NCBI GenBank assembly: GCA_002914845.1 | Contig: JXTC01000042.1 | Span: 39,823 to 103,822 of the forward strand | Length of the DNA: 64,000 bases | Origin: Trema orientale | Taxonomy: Eukaryota; Streptophyta; Magnoliopsida; Rosales; Cannabaceae | Direction of reading: 5' to 3' | In this document: positions 38,780 through 51,828 of the stretch, piece after piece | Position numbering within the stretch: the stretch's first letter is position 1 | Layout: every line of letters begins with the position of its first letter | Position numbers and translations under genes: made by a program | Notes under the pieces: generated by a model | What the model was told of the DNA's origin: nothing | The model's input: only the letters and a program-made list of their open reading frames with translations | The model's database searches: none

Positions 38780-40440
38780 GGTTCCTTCCTTATAAATTGT
38801 TGACAAAAATACTTGTTGAGTCCAAAGTTTTGGCATTCTAAAAGGCAAAAACTTCCAATTCAAGTTATTGTGAGTTTTATGACTAGTTGTTACAATAGGT
38901 CTATTGATGTTGTAATGACTTATTGCAACAAATTCTCTACTGTTCACAACAGATTCTACAGTGCGATAATCCAATTTTAGAAATTTTTTGTTCTTTCCTT
39001 TTTGAGCTTAATTTCTATAATTATTATTTCTAGAAGGTTAATAGGATTACATTCTGAGGGATTTTTGTGACCAACTAACTGTACTTGGATGAGTAAGAAT
39101 ATCTTTGTCTTATCTTTAACTTTTTTCCATTTAAAACTTGATTTACCTCTTAATTTATTTGATTAATTCTTGCCATATTTATTTAAATTATTAAGTATTA
39201 TTGTTGGGCAATTTTTCTGAGGTAATTAAGTTTTAATTTTCATCCATATCGGGTAATGAATATTTATCTTATTAAAGTAAGTTGATTTCTCTTGTAATTT
39301 AATGCTGAGTAGTCAGATCTGTTCAGATCTTCTGATCAATATCTGTTACAACAGATTTGTCTGTTTAAAAAAAGTTCTTTTGATTAATTTAATTGACTCT
39401 AATTAATTATGAAATTAATTCTTATGTTCAAGAAAAATATTTTCAAGTGTAAATAAGATATTTTGGCTTATCAAGAAGAGTCAAATTCGTGGAAAACATT
39501 CCTTAATTTACCTGAATACATTTCAAGGATTATTCATAAAAGCTGTTGCAATAGATTTCTGATAGTCCAAATAAAGAATAATAACAGATTTCGTGAGAAA
39601 TCATTTCTTTCTGATTTTTTGCTTATTCACACTTAGGAAAAACATGTAAGAGGCTAGAAACTCGTCTATAAATGCTCAGCTACTCCAAGCAATTGGCATG
39701 CATTTCATTGGAGAAAAATCTACTAAGTGAGAGCTTTTCATTTAGTGTTTTGTGCTCAAAAGTGTGAGAAGAAGAGAGCTTTTGTAATAGAGTTTTTTAG
39801 AGTCTATTTGTATTTGTGACAGCCTTAAATATTCTTAGAGTGATTAGCTCTAGGAAAAATATTTGAGATTGTAAGAGTCCTTCGGGAGAAAGGTTAGGTG
39901 TTCTTCGGGAGAAGACAGGTTCTAGAACATAGGAGGGAATCCTAGTGTATAGAACTGAAAGCATACCGTCAGAGAATATTGATCCAGTTATTGAAGGGAG
40001 TTCAAGAGCATAGAGTCAAATAAGACAAGTAGAGCTCTTTAAACATATTGAGAGAAGAGTCTAACACGGTATTTCAAGATTTGAGGGAGTCTTTCTTGAA
40101 TAAATCATTGGTGTTTGTACTTTGAATATTTCTACTTGTATGTTTCTTTTTTGAATATTTCTACTAATATGTTTATTTCTCTAGCTGTGATTCTATGGAA
40201 TAGGTTATTGAGAAATAGAAGAATGACGTAAAAATCTCGTGTATCATTTATTTTTATTGTTTTTCATTTTATTTTATTGTGATTGTCATCCATAAAACAC
40301 ACGTTTAATATTTTAGTGTTGTAATAATAATAATGCGATCCACTATTACAATAGTAACAGAATCCATCTCACTGTTACAACAACAATGATAATCAATTTT
40401 TGTATTTGTTTATCTTGAATAATAAATCAAAAAATTGGTA
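38780..40440 (+). mobile_element. Possible solo or partial LTR in intron 2 of copy B
   Basis: A TATA-like TCTATAAATGC (39664-39674) is followed by non-coding DNA containing repeated CTTCGGGAGA phrases and a T-rich end, then AATTGGTATAC, weakly like a primer site. The layout resembles U3-R-U5 of a retrotransposon. Both borders are uncertain. Confidence 0.3.
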
Positions 40441-40687
40441 TACTGTGATCTTAGATCTTTCAATACTTAAAAGAAAATTTAAGAAAAGAAACACCAAATT
40501 CTTATTAGAAAAACAGAGTACTATAAAGCAAAATGATCACAGTTCGTGTCCTATATATTGATCGCAATTTTTGTCCTAGTTCATCATTAAATGTAGCAAT
40601 GGACCTTAATATGCCGAATATAAAGTATCTAGTCTATGATGAATAACAATTTATAATAATCTTATTTGTAAGTAACTAATAAATAAA

Positions 40688-41002
40688 CCACCGAGCTTGT
40701 GGTCTAGTGGTAATCGTTGTTATCCGGGGGCAAGAGGTTCCGGGTTCGAACATGGGTGGCTCCTTCGGGAGTCTTAAATGTGAGGGTACCTACCTGCCAG
40801 CCCATGCCCGATCCTCTACCCCCGGGTGCCGTTACCTCTATAGCTCGGCTGGGGTTCAGGTGACTCACTCTACCATTCGGTGGTGGCGGCCTAAAAGGTC
40901 TTGGGGGACATTCCTGAGCGGAGTTGGAGCTCCTATGGTCACGCCCAAAGAAGGTTGCCACGCTGATCACCCCCTCGTCCCCTTTTCGTTATAAAAAAAA
41001 AA
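40688..41002 (+). mobile_element. tRNA-derived SINE, copy 1, in intron 2 of copy B
   Basis: The head carries the pol III A box (GTGGTCTAGTGG) and B box (GGTTCGAACATGG); the body is about 300 bp and ends in a poly(A) tail. An 18-bp perfect target duplication (AAGTAACTAATAAATAAA) flanks it at 40670-40687 and 41002-41019. The insertion ends 28 bp from the exon 2 splice donor of the host gene and lies in the opposite orientation to that gene. Confidence 0.93.
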
Positions 41003-42912
41003 AGTAACTAATAAATAAAGAAAAGTAGAAGAGAATGTGGTACGTACAACTCCTTGATGTGACAAAATTAATTCGGCGGTGCAGGTACAGTTGGTCGAGC
41101 TGTTTGACTTAGCTTCAACGAATCCACAAGGGTTTTTTTCTAAGTTCAAGCGTAAATCATCCTTTGTTATAACGATTTGCCGGAGTGTCCGCACTGTAGA
41201 TTTAAGGTATGCCGCATGAGATTTCATTTTATTTTTTATTTTTTTATATTTTATTTTTTGACCAAATAAAGATTTCTTTGGGTTTTAAGTTAACTGATGA
41301 CATGTATCAGCCTATATACAAAAGAGTGATTATTATTATTAATATTATAATTACAATATTATTATTATTATTATTATTTATGAAGACAAAAGAGTTAGTT
41401 AATGTTGCCAGTTAGACAATAAAAGTACGTTTTAGTATCTAGATATAAAATCAATAACCTACCCCTAAATGCTTAAAAAAATGAAAAAAAAAAAAAAGAA
41501 AAGAAAAATAGGGTGGGTGTCTCTTTCTTAGCTGAATTACTAAGTTTATACTTAGTATATATACTAATATACCAACTTTATTTTATATAATATATCAATT
41601 AGGGCAACGAGTAAATCAAATTTTACACTTGGTGCCAAATTCTACAGATTTACGAAAATTCAAAAACGAAAATCTACTTTAGACTCAAACTTTGGTCAGA
41701 TTTAGTAAGAGCCTAAAAAAAAAAACCTCGTTCAGGATTGTTAAATTATTAATTATTACTTGTTAATAGGATGAGGCAATGCTAGCTTGTTTTTCATTTC
41801 TCGACCTTGTCCCAACATTATTGATTGTTAGAGGGTTTAGGAAAATTAAATTAGGTGTAAATTAAGTAATTAGATTTGAATTCAATTTTTTTGTTCCCCT
41901 AATGTCAAAGTTTTATAGTAGTTGGATGATTCTTTCCCCTCCTATTTTCTCTCATTAATTTCTCTCAATTTTAATTCTCGAGATATATTTAACCTCTAAA
42001 TTTAGAGTTAAACTGCACTTGGGTCCCTAAAATTTAAAGTGACTCATTTTACAGCCCCTATCTATATAAAAGTCTCAACTTACCCTTTCTTTCACTTACC
42101 GTTTAGAAATAAATAAAAGTGTGCATGGCTCTATTGCCACTCATTTAACTATTCTCTTCACACTATAAGATTTAAAATTTTGATATCTACTTACTATAAT
42201 ATTAATTATTCTAAAATTATCCTTTAATTTAAGTTTTTCTCTCTTCCCACCATTTTTTTTCCTCTTATTTTTCTTGTCGTATACACGCTAATTATTCTTT
42301 CTTATTTTCTTTCTCTTTCTCACCCTCCCTGACCTAGGATTTTTGTTTATTTTCACTTTTCTTTAATATATTAAGAATTCAAAAGTAGCCAAAAATCCAA
42401 ATTGCTTGAGAGGTATATAGTTAGTCTCAAATATTAAAAAAAAAAAAAAGACAAATGGGTCATTTTGTATGTTAATTTTAACCAAATTACTGATTTAAAT
42501 CCAATAGACTAGATTTTAAAATCCAAAAGTTCATAGAGTATATTATAAAAATGTCCTTTTTTTAGATCAAGTTAAAAAATAGCTATTTTTTACATTTATT
42601 TAATAAATGACTGTTTTATAATTTTATTTTGATAAATATCCTTTTTTAGTTGATCTATTTTTTTTAAAAAAAAAATTTTTAAAAATCAATTTTATGCAAA
42701 ATAAATCAATATATTTTGATCTATAAAATATGAAAAATGGTCTTTTTTAAAATTATTTTTGAAATTCAGCCATATTTCAATAATGTTTGAAAAACGGCTA
42801 TTTTTCAAACAATGTTCCAAAATTCAGTCATTTGGCTAAAATACCCAAGTTTATATTATACGTATAGGCCATTGGGTCATTTCACATGTTAATTTTCAAC
42901 ATATCATGGGTT

Positions 42913-43285
42913 TCTAACACTTTTACCTATAAAAACTGAAAATAAATTACAAAAATACGGATTTCAGTTATTTTTTTTTCCCAGTTCTCATACGGTTTTA
43001 ATTAGAAATATATCACTTTTCAAAAGACTTTGAAAAATATCATTTTTAAAAAATTTACTAATTACCAATTTTGAATACTAATTACTAGTTATGAATAACT
43101 TTGATTACTACTTACCAGTACTAGAAAATTAGTTATCGATTATTAATTACTATTTTAAAAAATAGTATTTTTCTAAATATTTTTTAAAAAATAGTATTTT
43201 TCTAATAAAAATCATACCGGATCTAAAAAAAATAGAGCCCACCATATTTTACTATTTTTTTTTCCTAAAAATATCATACAAGGCC
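42913..43285. mobile_element. MITE-like element, family with CGGTTTTAATTAG arms, copy 1
   Basis: The arm TACGGTTTTAATTAG followed by ATATCA / ATTTTTAAAA is repeated inverted at the right end (AAAAATAGTATTTTTCTAAT then AAAATCATACCG). The centre is made of short TTACTAGTTA-like units. A second copy lies at 45481-45860. Confidence 0.65.
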
Positions 43286-44303
43286 AAATTTTCACATATA
43301 ATTTATTCGAGCCAAATTTGATTGGATTTTGAAATCCAAAATTTTTATTTGATGGAATCAAAAATCCAAGTTTTTTTTTTTTTTTTTTGCTAAGATTAAA
43401 AAACCCAAAATATGTTTAATAACAACCCCGTTTAACTAATATCATCTTCCAACAATTAGTTATATTGTTGTTAGTTAAACAATAAAAAGAACATTTAGTA
43501 TTTATTGATTGTTTCCATTTTATTTTCTGAGTTTTGGTACATTTATTTTAGTGTTCATTTATTTTAGTGTTGGTATATCTATATATTGACATGGTATATT
43601 TGAAATTTAGATTTAATATGTAATAGGATTATTATGGATATATAATTTCAATGTGTGTCTATTTTAGCCATTTAGCTATAACATTAGACCATTTTGCTAA
43701 AGTTTTTAATATGGAGCCATTGACTAAGTATGTGGCCTAAAAAGGGACATACACCTAATGAGCTCCTTTTTCAATTGTCAAGTTTAGTAGCAGGTTTTAA
43801 TAATTTTTTTTTTCTTCTTTTAGTATTCTCCTACTATTTGCTTTTTACTTTAATTTTGGGGTTAGATTCATTTTTAACTTTCTAATTTAGAGTCGAATTC
43901 AGGGACGGTAATTAGGGGTCACGTCATAATAGCCTAACTCAAAACTCAAACATGAAGTTAACCAATTTATGTTTGTCTCAAACAAGTGTGGATAGAAAAA
44001 TTTAAACCCAATTACGAAAGACTAATTAATTAAATCACCTTTCCTTAAGGGTAATGTTCATCATTTCTCGCTCGCCTCACACTTTTTTGTTATATCTTGT
44101 GCATACTTATTTGCAGAATCCACTGCAGTTTCTATATTTTTCAAGTATGTTAAACGAATTCCTTTCAAACAATCTCACATCTAACATCAACTGTCGTGCA
44201 GGCGCATGAAACATATTTTTGAAAAAAAAAAATGGTTTTTATGTGTGGTGCATTTGGATAAGTTTTAGAAATTTATCGGATGCACATTATTTTTCTTGAA
44301 AGA

Positions 44304-44660
44304 GATATTATCATTTTTATATTTTATATTTTGATGCTTTGTTTAAATTATACCTTGTATTTTGATTATTATTAATATTGACCTTTAAATTTGAAATCTG
44401 TTACAAATTTATACCATGATACCAATTTACAGCAGTTAATTTACTAAGATATTGTTTTAAAAGTTAAAAGTAAACTGCATAAAAATTGATCCGAGAATAA
44501 GTTTATTAAATCATCTTAGTAAATTAACTGCTCTAAATTTGTGTCAGAGTATAAATTTGTAACAGATTTTAAATCTTAGGGTCAATGTTGATAATAACTA
44601 AAACACAAAGTATAAACTGAATAAAGTGTCAAAAATATAAAGTATAAAAGTGATAATATC
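44304..44660. mobile_element. Long-TIR non-autonomous element (relative of the one at 24760)
   Basis: Starts GATATTATCA and ends TGATAATATC. The inverted repeats extend about 110 bp and include ATTGACC, AAATCTGTTACAAATTTATA and matching phrases. The core is non-coding. Confidence 0.75.
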
Positions 44661-45100
44661 CCTTTTTGAAATTATGAAGGAAAAATATATGAACCTACAT
44701 ATTTTACTTTTGATGGACTTCACAAGTTTGAGATTTGATAGTTGGGTCAGTGGATATTCCTACGAAAAGCATTGTAATTTTTCTTTTATTGTTGTTTTTT
44801 GAGTAATCTGAGCTTCGAAGACGAGAAAAAATAATTGCAAGTTTCAATAATGAATTTTTCTTGGTGTATCTTTTATGCAATATTGAATATAATATAATAA
44901 TATATGATGTGCTCCTATTTATATACTATTTACGTACATTTCCTAACTTAATTTTTTGCTTAATTATTTTTGTTTTTAAATTTTTTATCTTAATTTGTGC
45001 TATTTTTTAAAGTGAGCAGGTTAGGACGTATTGATAGAAAGAGAATTTAAAAGTGGCGTGTTGTTCTAAAAAAAATCAGAGAAAGAAGATAGTAGAAGAG

Positions 45101-45384
45101 AAATTTACGTAGATGACCAAAATTTTAAATTCGATTAAGTAAATGTTCATTTTTAAAATTTTATAGTTAAATGTCCAGGTATATATATTTTTACACTTGG
45201 TAGATACACATATCTACCAAATTTAGTTACTATACTAAAATGCACTAGGTATGTACTTTTTTATACTTGGTATATAAAATTTTACACTTGGTATATAAGC
45301 ATATATACCGGACATTTTGCTATAATATTTGACAAATGGACATTTATTGAAATTAGGTCCGAAATTTGGTCACATTTCTATAAG
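45101..45384. mobile_element. MITE-like element with AAATGTCC arms
   Basis: The left end (GACCAAAATTT, TAAATGTTCATTT, AAATGTCC) and the reverse complement of the right end (GACCAAATTT, TAAATGTCCATTT, AAATGTCC) match over about 75 bp. The centre repeats ACACTTGGTATAT. Confidence 0.7.
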
Positions 45385-45480
45385 CCCCAAGATAGAATGG
45401 TCAGCCCAAGAATGCCCATAACATCCAATCCTTAATTGTTTGAATTAAGGGCCCGTTAACCTGAGAGCCTGAAAGGATTT

Positions 45481-45860
45481 CTAATACTTATACCTACAAA
45501 AACCGAAAAGAATTACAAAAATACGGAAGTTAGGATTTTTTCCAATTTTTATACGGTTTTAATTAGGAAAATATCACTTTTTAAAAAATATTTAGAAAAT
45601 TATCATTTTTAAAATAGTTACTAGTTACCGATTTCTGGAAACTGATTACTGAAAACTAGTTACCAGTTATATACCAGTTATAAATATCTTCAATTACTAG
45701 TTTTCAGAAACTGGTTACTAGAAGCTAGTTATTATTTTAAAAAGTAGTATTTTTATAAATATTTTTTAAAAAATAATATTTTTCTAATAAAAATCGTACC
45801 GCAACAAACAAAAGCACTATTTTTCCAATTTTTTTCAGAAACACCGTATATTTTCTAATT
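45481..45860. mobile_element. MITE-like element, CGGTTTTAATTAG family, copy 2
   Basis: Direct-orientation relative of the element at 42913, sharing ATTACAAAAATACGG, ACGGTTTTAATTAG and CTAATAAAAATC in the same order. The core is richer in CTAGTTACCAGTTAT units. Confidence 0.65.
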
Positions 45861-48249
45861 TCTCCTTATAAGAAGTTGCTGTTAGCCTGTTACGTGATTG
45901 TAAAGGAAAAGAAATTGATAATTAATATAAAAATAAAATGGAGAAAGTTTTACTTTTCGAGCACGTGAAATAATAAAAAGGAAACAAGCGAATTATCTAT
46001 TGAATTTTAAAAAGATAGGTAAGTGAAATAGGCATGTTAGATTCTTAATGTCAGCGACAAAGTGAGAACAGGAAGCGCCTGTTGCTTGGGATCCTGAGAG
46101 TAAATTAGAGAGGAGAAGCGGCTACAGAGAGAAGAAAAGTTACAGGACTTGACCAATAAGTTTCTAGAGCAGTTTCTCTTCTTCTTTTCAAGTTTCTGTT
46201 TAAATATTATTTTTCTCTAGCCTTTTAATTATGAACTAAATTTTATTTTTCTAAGACTACAATATAGCCTACTTTAGATTGTTCTTTCAATTTAATCTAT
46301 AAATTATTTTTCCTAGTTGAGTTTTCATCTCTGTTCTTAATGCTTTTATTTAATTGACCACTAAATAGATTATTTCTTAGTGATCATCAAACTGGAAAGA
46401 GATTTATTTGTCTAGTTCATTGGGTTGAAAACTAGAAATTACATATAAATATAAATATAAATATATTTATATGGTTATGTAGTCACACGCTATATGAGTT
46501 TCCAAAGATCATAATAAATTCTTAATTAGTTTAATTAACAAAGAAATATAGTGGGTTGGTAATTAAGAGTATATTTGCTTGAACTAGGAAGATGATAGTG
46601 AATAAATTAAGGAATATCGACTATCAATCAGAAGAATAATTTTAAATTAATGAGATAGATAATTTGAAGTGATTAGTTATAGTGAAATCGAAAATCCAAA
46701 GAATTTATTTTCATTGATTAAAACCACAATAAATTTTTTTATTAGGCTTTCTTTATTTTAATTGTTTTTATTTATTTTTTTAATTTATTGCATTTAATTT
46801 ATCTTTTATCCTAATAAAATTAGGATTAGCCAAAAAATTTTGCTGATTAGTAAACTATTAGTCAGCGGGAATGATAAACGATACTTAATCTTCTTTATTA
46901 CTTGTTAGGATTTTGTGCACTTACGAATTTTTCACTACAATATATATACATTACATATTTGTGTTTTAAATCAGTCCTTATTAAAATTTTTCAAAATTAG
47001 GAAAAAGCCTCTCGTTTTAAAAATGGACAACATGAAGCATTGAGCTTGTTTATTGTTTTTTATTTATTTATTTTGAGTTCTTTATTACATGAACTCCTTT
47101 TACGACAACTCAATGGATGTTTAAGGACAATGTTCCTTTTCTGCCTATTGTAAATATGCTCGTAATAGATATGTGATCATTTTCTGTCTATTTTTTAAGA
47201 TATTTGATATATATATATATGAACGATGAGGTTTGAATGGAGATTTTTGTTTTATGTTGGAGCTATTGGATTTTTATCTAAGTATTATAATAATATTAGT
47301 AATTTACCGAAAAAATAATATAATTAATATTTATATAAATATAGAAAGATATTCATAATCTTAAAGATCGGTAAACTGTTTGTTTGGATAATTTTTTCCT
47401 TTCAATCCCTTTTCCTTTCTTTCTTTTTTTGTTTCCGTTTCCATTCTATATTGAAAGAAAATTTATTTGAAAAAAAAATTATGCGTGAAACAACTTAAAA
47501 TTTGTACATCTTTTGTTGTATGTTTTTTTTTTCAACAAATAAGATAGTTGAGAGTGATTTGCGATTATTAAGTATCTTTTACTAGTTTCATTTTCTTATT
47601 AAAAAAAGAAAATAAAAAAAAATTGACTTACTCATCAGGTTACCCATCTTTTTTTGTTTTAAATAACTTTCTATATTTATATATGTATTAATTATTATAA
47701 TTTTTTTAAGTAAATCTTCGAATATTATTTTAGCCACTAGATTAAAATCCAATGGCCCAAATTAGAGTACCTATCCATGGGGTAAAAACAAAAATCTCCA
47801 TTGAATTTACATTAAGATAACACTTCTTTCAAAATAATAATAATAATAATAATAATAAATAGCAATGTAATAGTTTGATATGGTGCAGCATACTTGCTTT
47901 TCTTTTTTTCCTTTTTTTCCGTGATATAACATAATTTAGAATGACTTGTCTTTTATATTATTTAATCAATTTTTATTAATTATCTTAAATTATACCTGTT
48001 CAAGCTATTCAATTATCATTATTTGCTATCAAACCATGAGTCTATGGCTTGTAAACCAAGAATTTATTCATTCTCATAAAAAAAAAAAACGACAACAACC
48101 AATTTAAGAATTTGTTCATTCTCTTATTTATTTTATTATTATTATTATTATTTTAATCATCGAGTCATATGCATGATTAGATGCAAATGTGGACAATAAA
48201 GAGTCATATATATGAAACTTTGATTTTTTTTTTTTTTATAATCTTAAAA

Positions 48250-48510
48250 TTAGTCCTATATATATAGGTTCCCAATCTAATAGATATTTTGTTTTTATCT
48301 ATCCAAAGATATTTTTTTTAGCCGTTGGATCATTATCTAACAGCTACCATAATTTGAGTGAGAAAAATAATAATAAAATAAGTGATCGTTATTTAATGCT
48401 TTTCTCTCTTTACCTTTTACCATAAAAATATGTACATGATGAATTTTAATTGGACAAAACAATACCTTTAAAAAAATACTTATGGGATTGGTGCTCATAT
48501 ATATATATAA
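48250..48510. mobile_element. Small MITE with TATATATA / CCCAATC ends
   Basis: The left end reads TATATATAGGTTCCCAATC and the right end, reversed, TATATATGAGCACCAATCCC. The interior carries GCCGTTGGATC, a phrase also found (GCCGTTAGATC) in the element upstream of copy A. Confidence 0.5.
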
Positions 48511-49454
48511 CATATGAAAGTATTAAAGGGTTTGTTTTGATTTTTTTTTATATTATTAATATAAAATAATAAGTATTATTAATATTCTTTGTCAAAACTT
48601 GCTAAACAAAAATCACTCTATCCGTGTATATAAATTATACTATTATTTTTTATCAAATATGTATATAATCATATTAATATACATATTAATATTAATATCA
48701 TATTAATATTAATTATCTTAAATTCACTAACGGAGCCAATACAGGCCCCTTCATTTTTTTGGAAATTATGTTTTTGCCATAGTTTTATATAAAAAATTCA
48801 GTTTTATCCTTAATTTGCCTCTTGCATTTTATAATTATAGTTTTTGCCCTCTTTTTATAAATAAAATTTAGTAATATTTCTAATATGACCCATTAATTTT
48901 TTATAAAATTTATGAATTTTACTTATATTATTTTGAAATATTAAATTTTGAACACATTTTGGATATTTTTTCTTTGGATTCACTTTAAATATTCTTTTTA
49001 ATTCTGTTGATCTATATTGACTATTGTGTTTCACAGTCAGTTAAAAGAATTTTAGTGTATACCCCCCTAGCTAAAAGAAATTTCTGGCTCCTTTACTACT
49101 TAAATTATACCCTTCCTGAAAGTTCTAATTAAATCATTCTATCTATATATATATTATAGTTTTGATTGATAGTTTTCATTAATTATCTTAAAACTAGCCG
49201 TATATATAAAATCAATAAATATTAAAATAGAATGGTTGTAGGTTATTACAATTTATTTTCAACTTGGTCAAAATACCCATCCATAGAGCAAAAGCAAAAA
49301 TCTCTATTGAAAACTCTTTCATTAGACACTTTGAAGTGTTAGAACACCACCATTGGAGGGTCAATTTATGTTTCAATGCAACAATTTCAGCATATATGGC
49401 TAAAAATCATCATCCGATCATTGTTTATGTTAACTCTCCCTAGAACTTAAAGCT

Positions 49455-50045
49455 ACATATACCCTATAGCTCCCTCACATTTATCAGAAGTAGTCATTTA
49501 TTCCATTATATTTGAAATTTAGTTCACATGGCAAAATGTTTTACAAATATAGTGCCATGTTTTACCCAATTTTCACAAATATAGTGTTATTTTACCACAA
49601 TGTTCACAAATTTGCTACCAGCTTGCCCTAATGAAGGCCCGTGAGTATGAATGGGGAAAGCTTTTAGGTTTTTTTTTTTCCTTAAAAATAATACTCATTT
49701 AAACTAAATATAGTTTTATACAAAGAGATTATTGAAAAATTTCCTATCATTCTCAATTTTAACTGTATTTTTTTTTATCTAAATCTCTATATAAGTATAA
49801 AGACATAGTGATTTTATCTCCTTTATTCCTTCTTATTTAGTGAATCTTGATATTTGGGGGATAATATAACATTCTTTTAATTTTAACATTATCCGCTAAA
49901 AAGGGCAAAGTGACATAATATTTGCAAAAATTAGGGTAAAGTGGCACTACATTTGTAAAAATTAGGCCGTGCCGCAAAATTTCAAATTAAATATAGGGGG
50001 TAAAAGATTACTCTTGACAAAAATGAGGGGTGTAAGGTATTTCGT
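49455..50045. mobile_element. MITE-like element with repeated ACAAATATAGTGCCA units
   Basis: About 100 bp at each end match in inverted orientation (AATTTGAAATTT, ACAAATRTAGTGCCA, TTTACCC on both sides). The centre is AT-rich and non-coding. Confidence 0.7.
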
Positions 50046-50566
50046 CCTATATAAACAGATTTGGAAGAGTAAATTATACATAGAAACTGAATTATACACA
50101 TCGCAAAAACTTATATAAGTTAAACTAAAATTTTGACTTTGACTATTAATTTTTTTTTTTAATTAGGATCTTTTTTATCAACTAAAAATTAAGTCTAGAA
50201 ATTAAAATAATAACATAACTAAATGGTGAAAATAATTTTCAGATTTTGTTTAGCCACAGCTATAATTTTGACATAAAATGGGTGTGTCACTATAAATTTT
50301 TTACTCTTATCAATTAACTGATTTATCTATCATTTAATTGAAATGTTGGAATTGATTTGGTTTATTCAAGGGAAATTGTTATTACAATCATTCATTATAA
50401 AAAAGAGTGCACAAATAATTATAAAATAACAAGTCAATTGTAACATCATTTGAAATAAAATTAATAGATATGGTAATTCTCGTACTATTGACTCATAATT
50501 AACCAAAAAAGGAAGAACTACCACATTGATATCGAGTACTCAAAATCTATAAAACTTCCTCATAAA

Positions 50567-51828
50567 TAGAGATGTGCACATTAGCTGTGGCGTAGTCATG
50601 CCTCGTGCCATACCAGTCAAGACATAATTAGTAATTATGTCGTGCCGGCTAGAGCATGATTATTAATTGTGCCGTGTGTGCATGGACTGTAACATGCCAG
50701 TGCCAGTGCCAGTGCCCATGCCCATGTTGTACCTGTATTGTGCCCATGCTTGTTATCATGTTGTTGTCATGCTTGTCTATTTTCGTGCCTAATTGTTCTT
50801 ATTTTTGATTTTATGTTATTATCGTGCCTAATTGTGCTCATTTATGATATTATACTGTTTTAAAGTTTAATCGTCTCATTTTTAGTATTATGTTATTTTC
50901 ATACTAATTATACATGTTTTAGTTACTATGTTATTTTCGTATCTAATCGTACTTGTTTATGATATTATGCTATTATTGTGTCTAATTTTGCCCATTTTTT
51001 ATATCACATATAATTTCCATGCCTAATTATTTGTGTTTTCGAACTATTATTTTGTGTCATAATCGTACTCATTATTATTGAATTATTTTAAAATTTATTT
51101 ATGTTAATACTATTAGTAGATATTTACATTGCAATAATTATAATTATTGATTGTCAAATGTTATGTACTAATAAGAAATTATTTGAAAATTTGAGATACT
51201 TTTATCTAAAAACAAGTCTAAATTGAAATATTACGAGTATTATGTGTTAAATTTTATAATCTAAAAATATCTTAATTAAATTAGCGCATACTCAAAATAT
51301 ATCAAAGTACATAACTCAGAATGGTTGAGAATACTCAAACTATTTATTTTTATAAATGTTTTTAAGGTTTTTTTTTGTTGTAGAAGAGTTTTGCCCTTAG
51401 ACCCTTAATATCTTTCAACTATTTGGCTTAAACGTATTAAATTTTGAATGTTTTCTTTAAAAATTAGAAATTGGCATATAAATATATATTATTTTTTACC
51501 TAGAAAATATTTTTCTTTTATTTTTTCTAATTTTGTTTTACATATATTGTATTAAAATTATGCTAAAAACATTTACATAAGTTTAACCTAAGTATAACTT
51601 TTTTTCGCAAATTAGTTATTTTTCTTAATCGTGCCTATTAGTCGTGTCTGCGCCTGTGCCTGTGGTCATACGTATTTCATACTGGTCAAAACACGGTTAC
51701 TAATTGTACTATACCAACTTATAAACATACCTACCGACTTATAATTGTGCCATGCCCGTACTACCATTAGAGCCAGCCCGGGCACAGACCCTTATAATAC
51801 CACCCTTTCCGTACCACAGCTCACAAAG
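50567..51828. mobile_element. Non-autonomous hAT-like element with GTGCC subterminal repeats
   Basis: The left end is TAGAGATGTGCACATTAGCTGTGG; the right end reversed is CTTTGTGAGCTGTGGTACGG. The first and last 200 bp are dense in GTGCC and GGCAC words, the others AT-rich. Short imperfect ends with many subterminal copies of one word are typical of plant hAT elements. No transposase is present. Confidence 0.55.
50780..51090 (+). repeat. Minisatellite of about 40-bp units
   Basis: About eight diverged units, each like CGTGCCTAATTGT followed by a T-rich part ending ATGTTATTAT, run head to tail inside the hAT-like element. Confidence 0.65.

Noticed and set aside
40688..40760. tRNA gene on the plus strand (A and B boxes present)
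   Set aside because: The boxes belong to a SINE head: the body continues for 300 bp to a poly(A) tail, target duplications flank the whole unit, and no acceptor-stem pairing is seen. The same holds for 52990-53067 on the minus strand.
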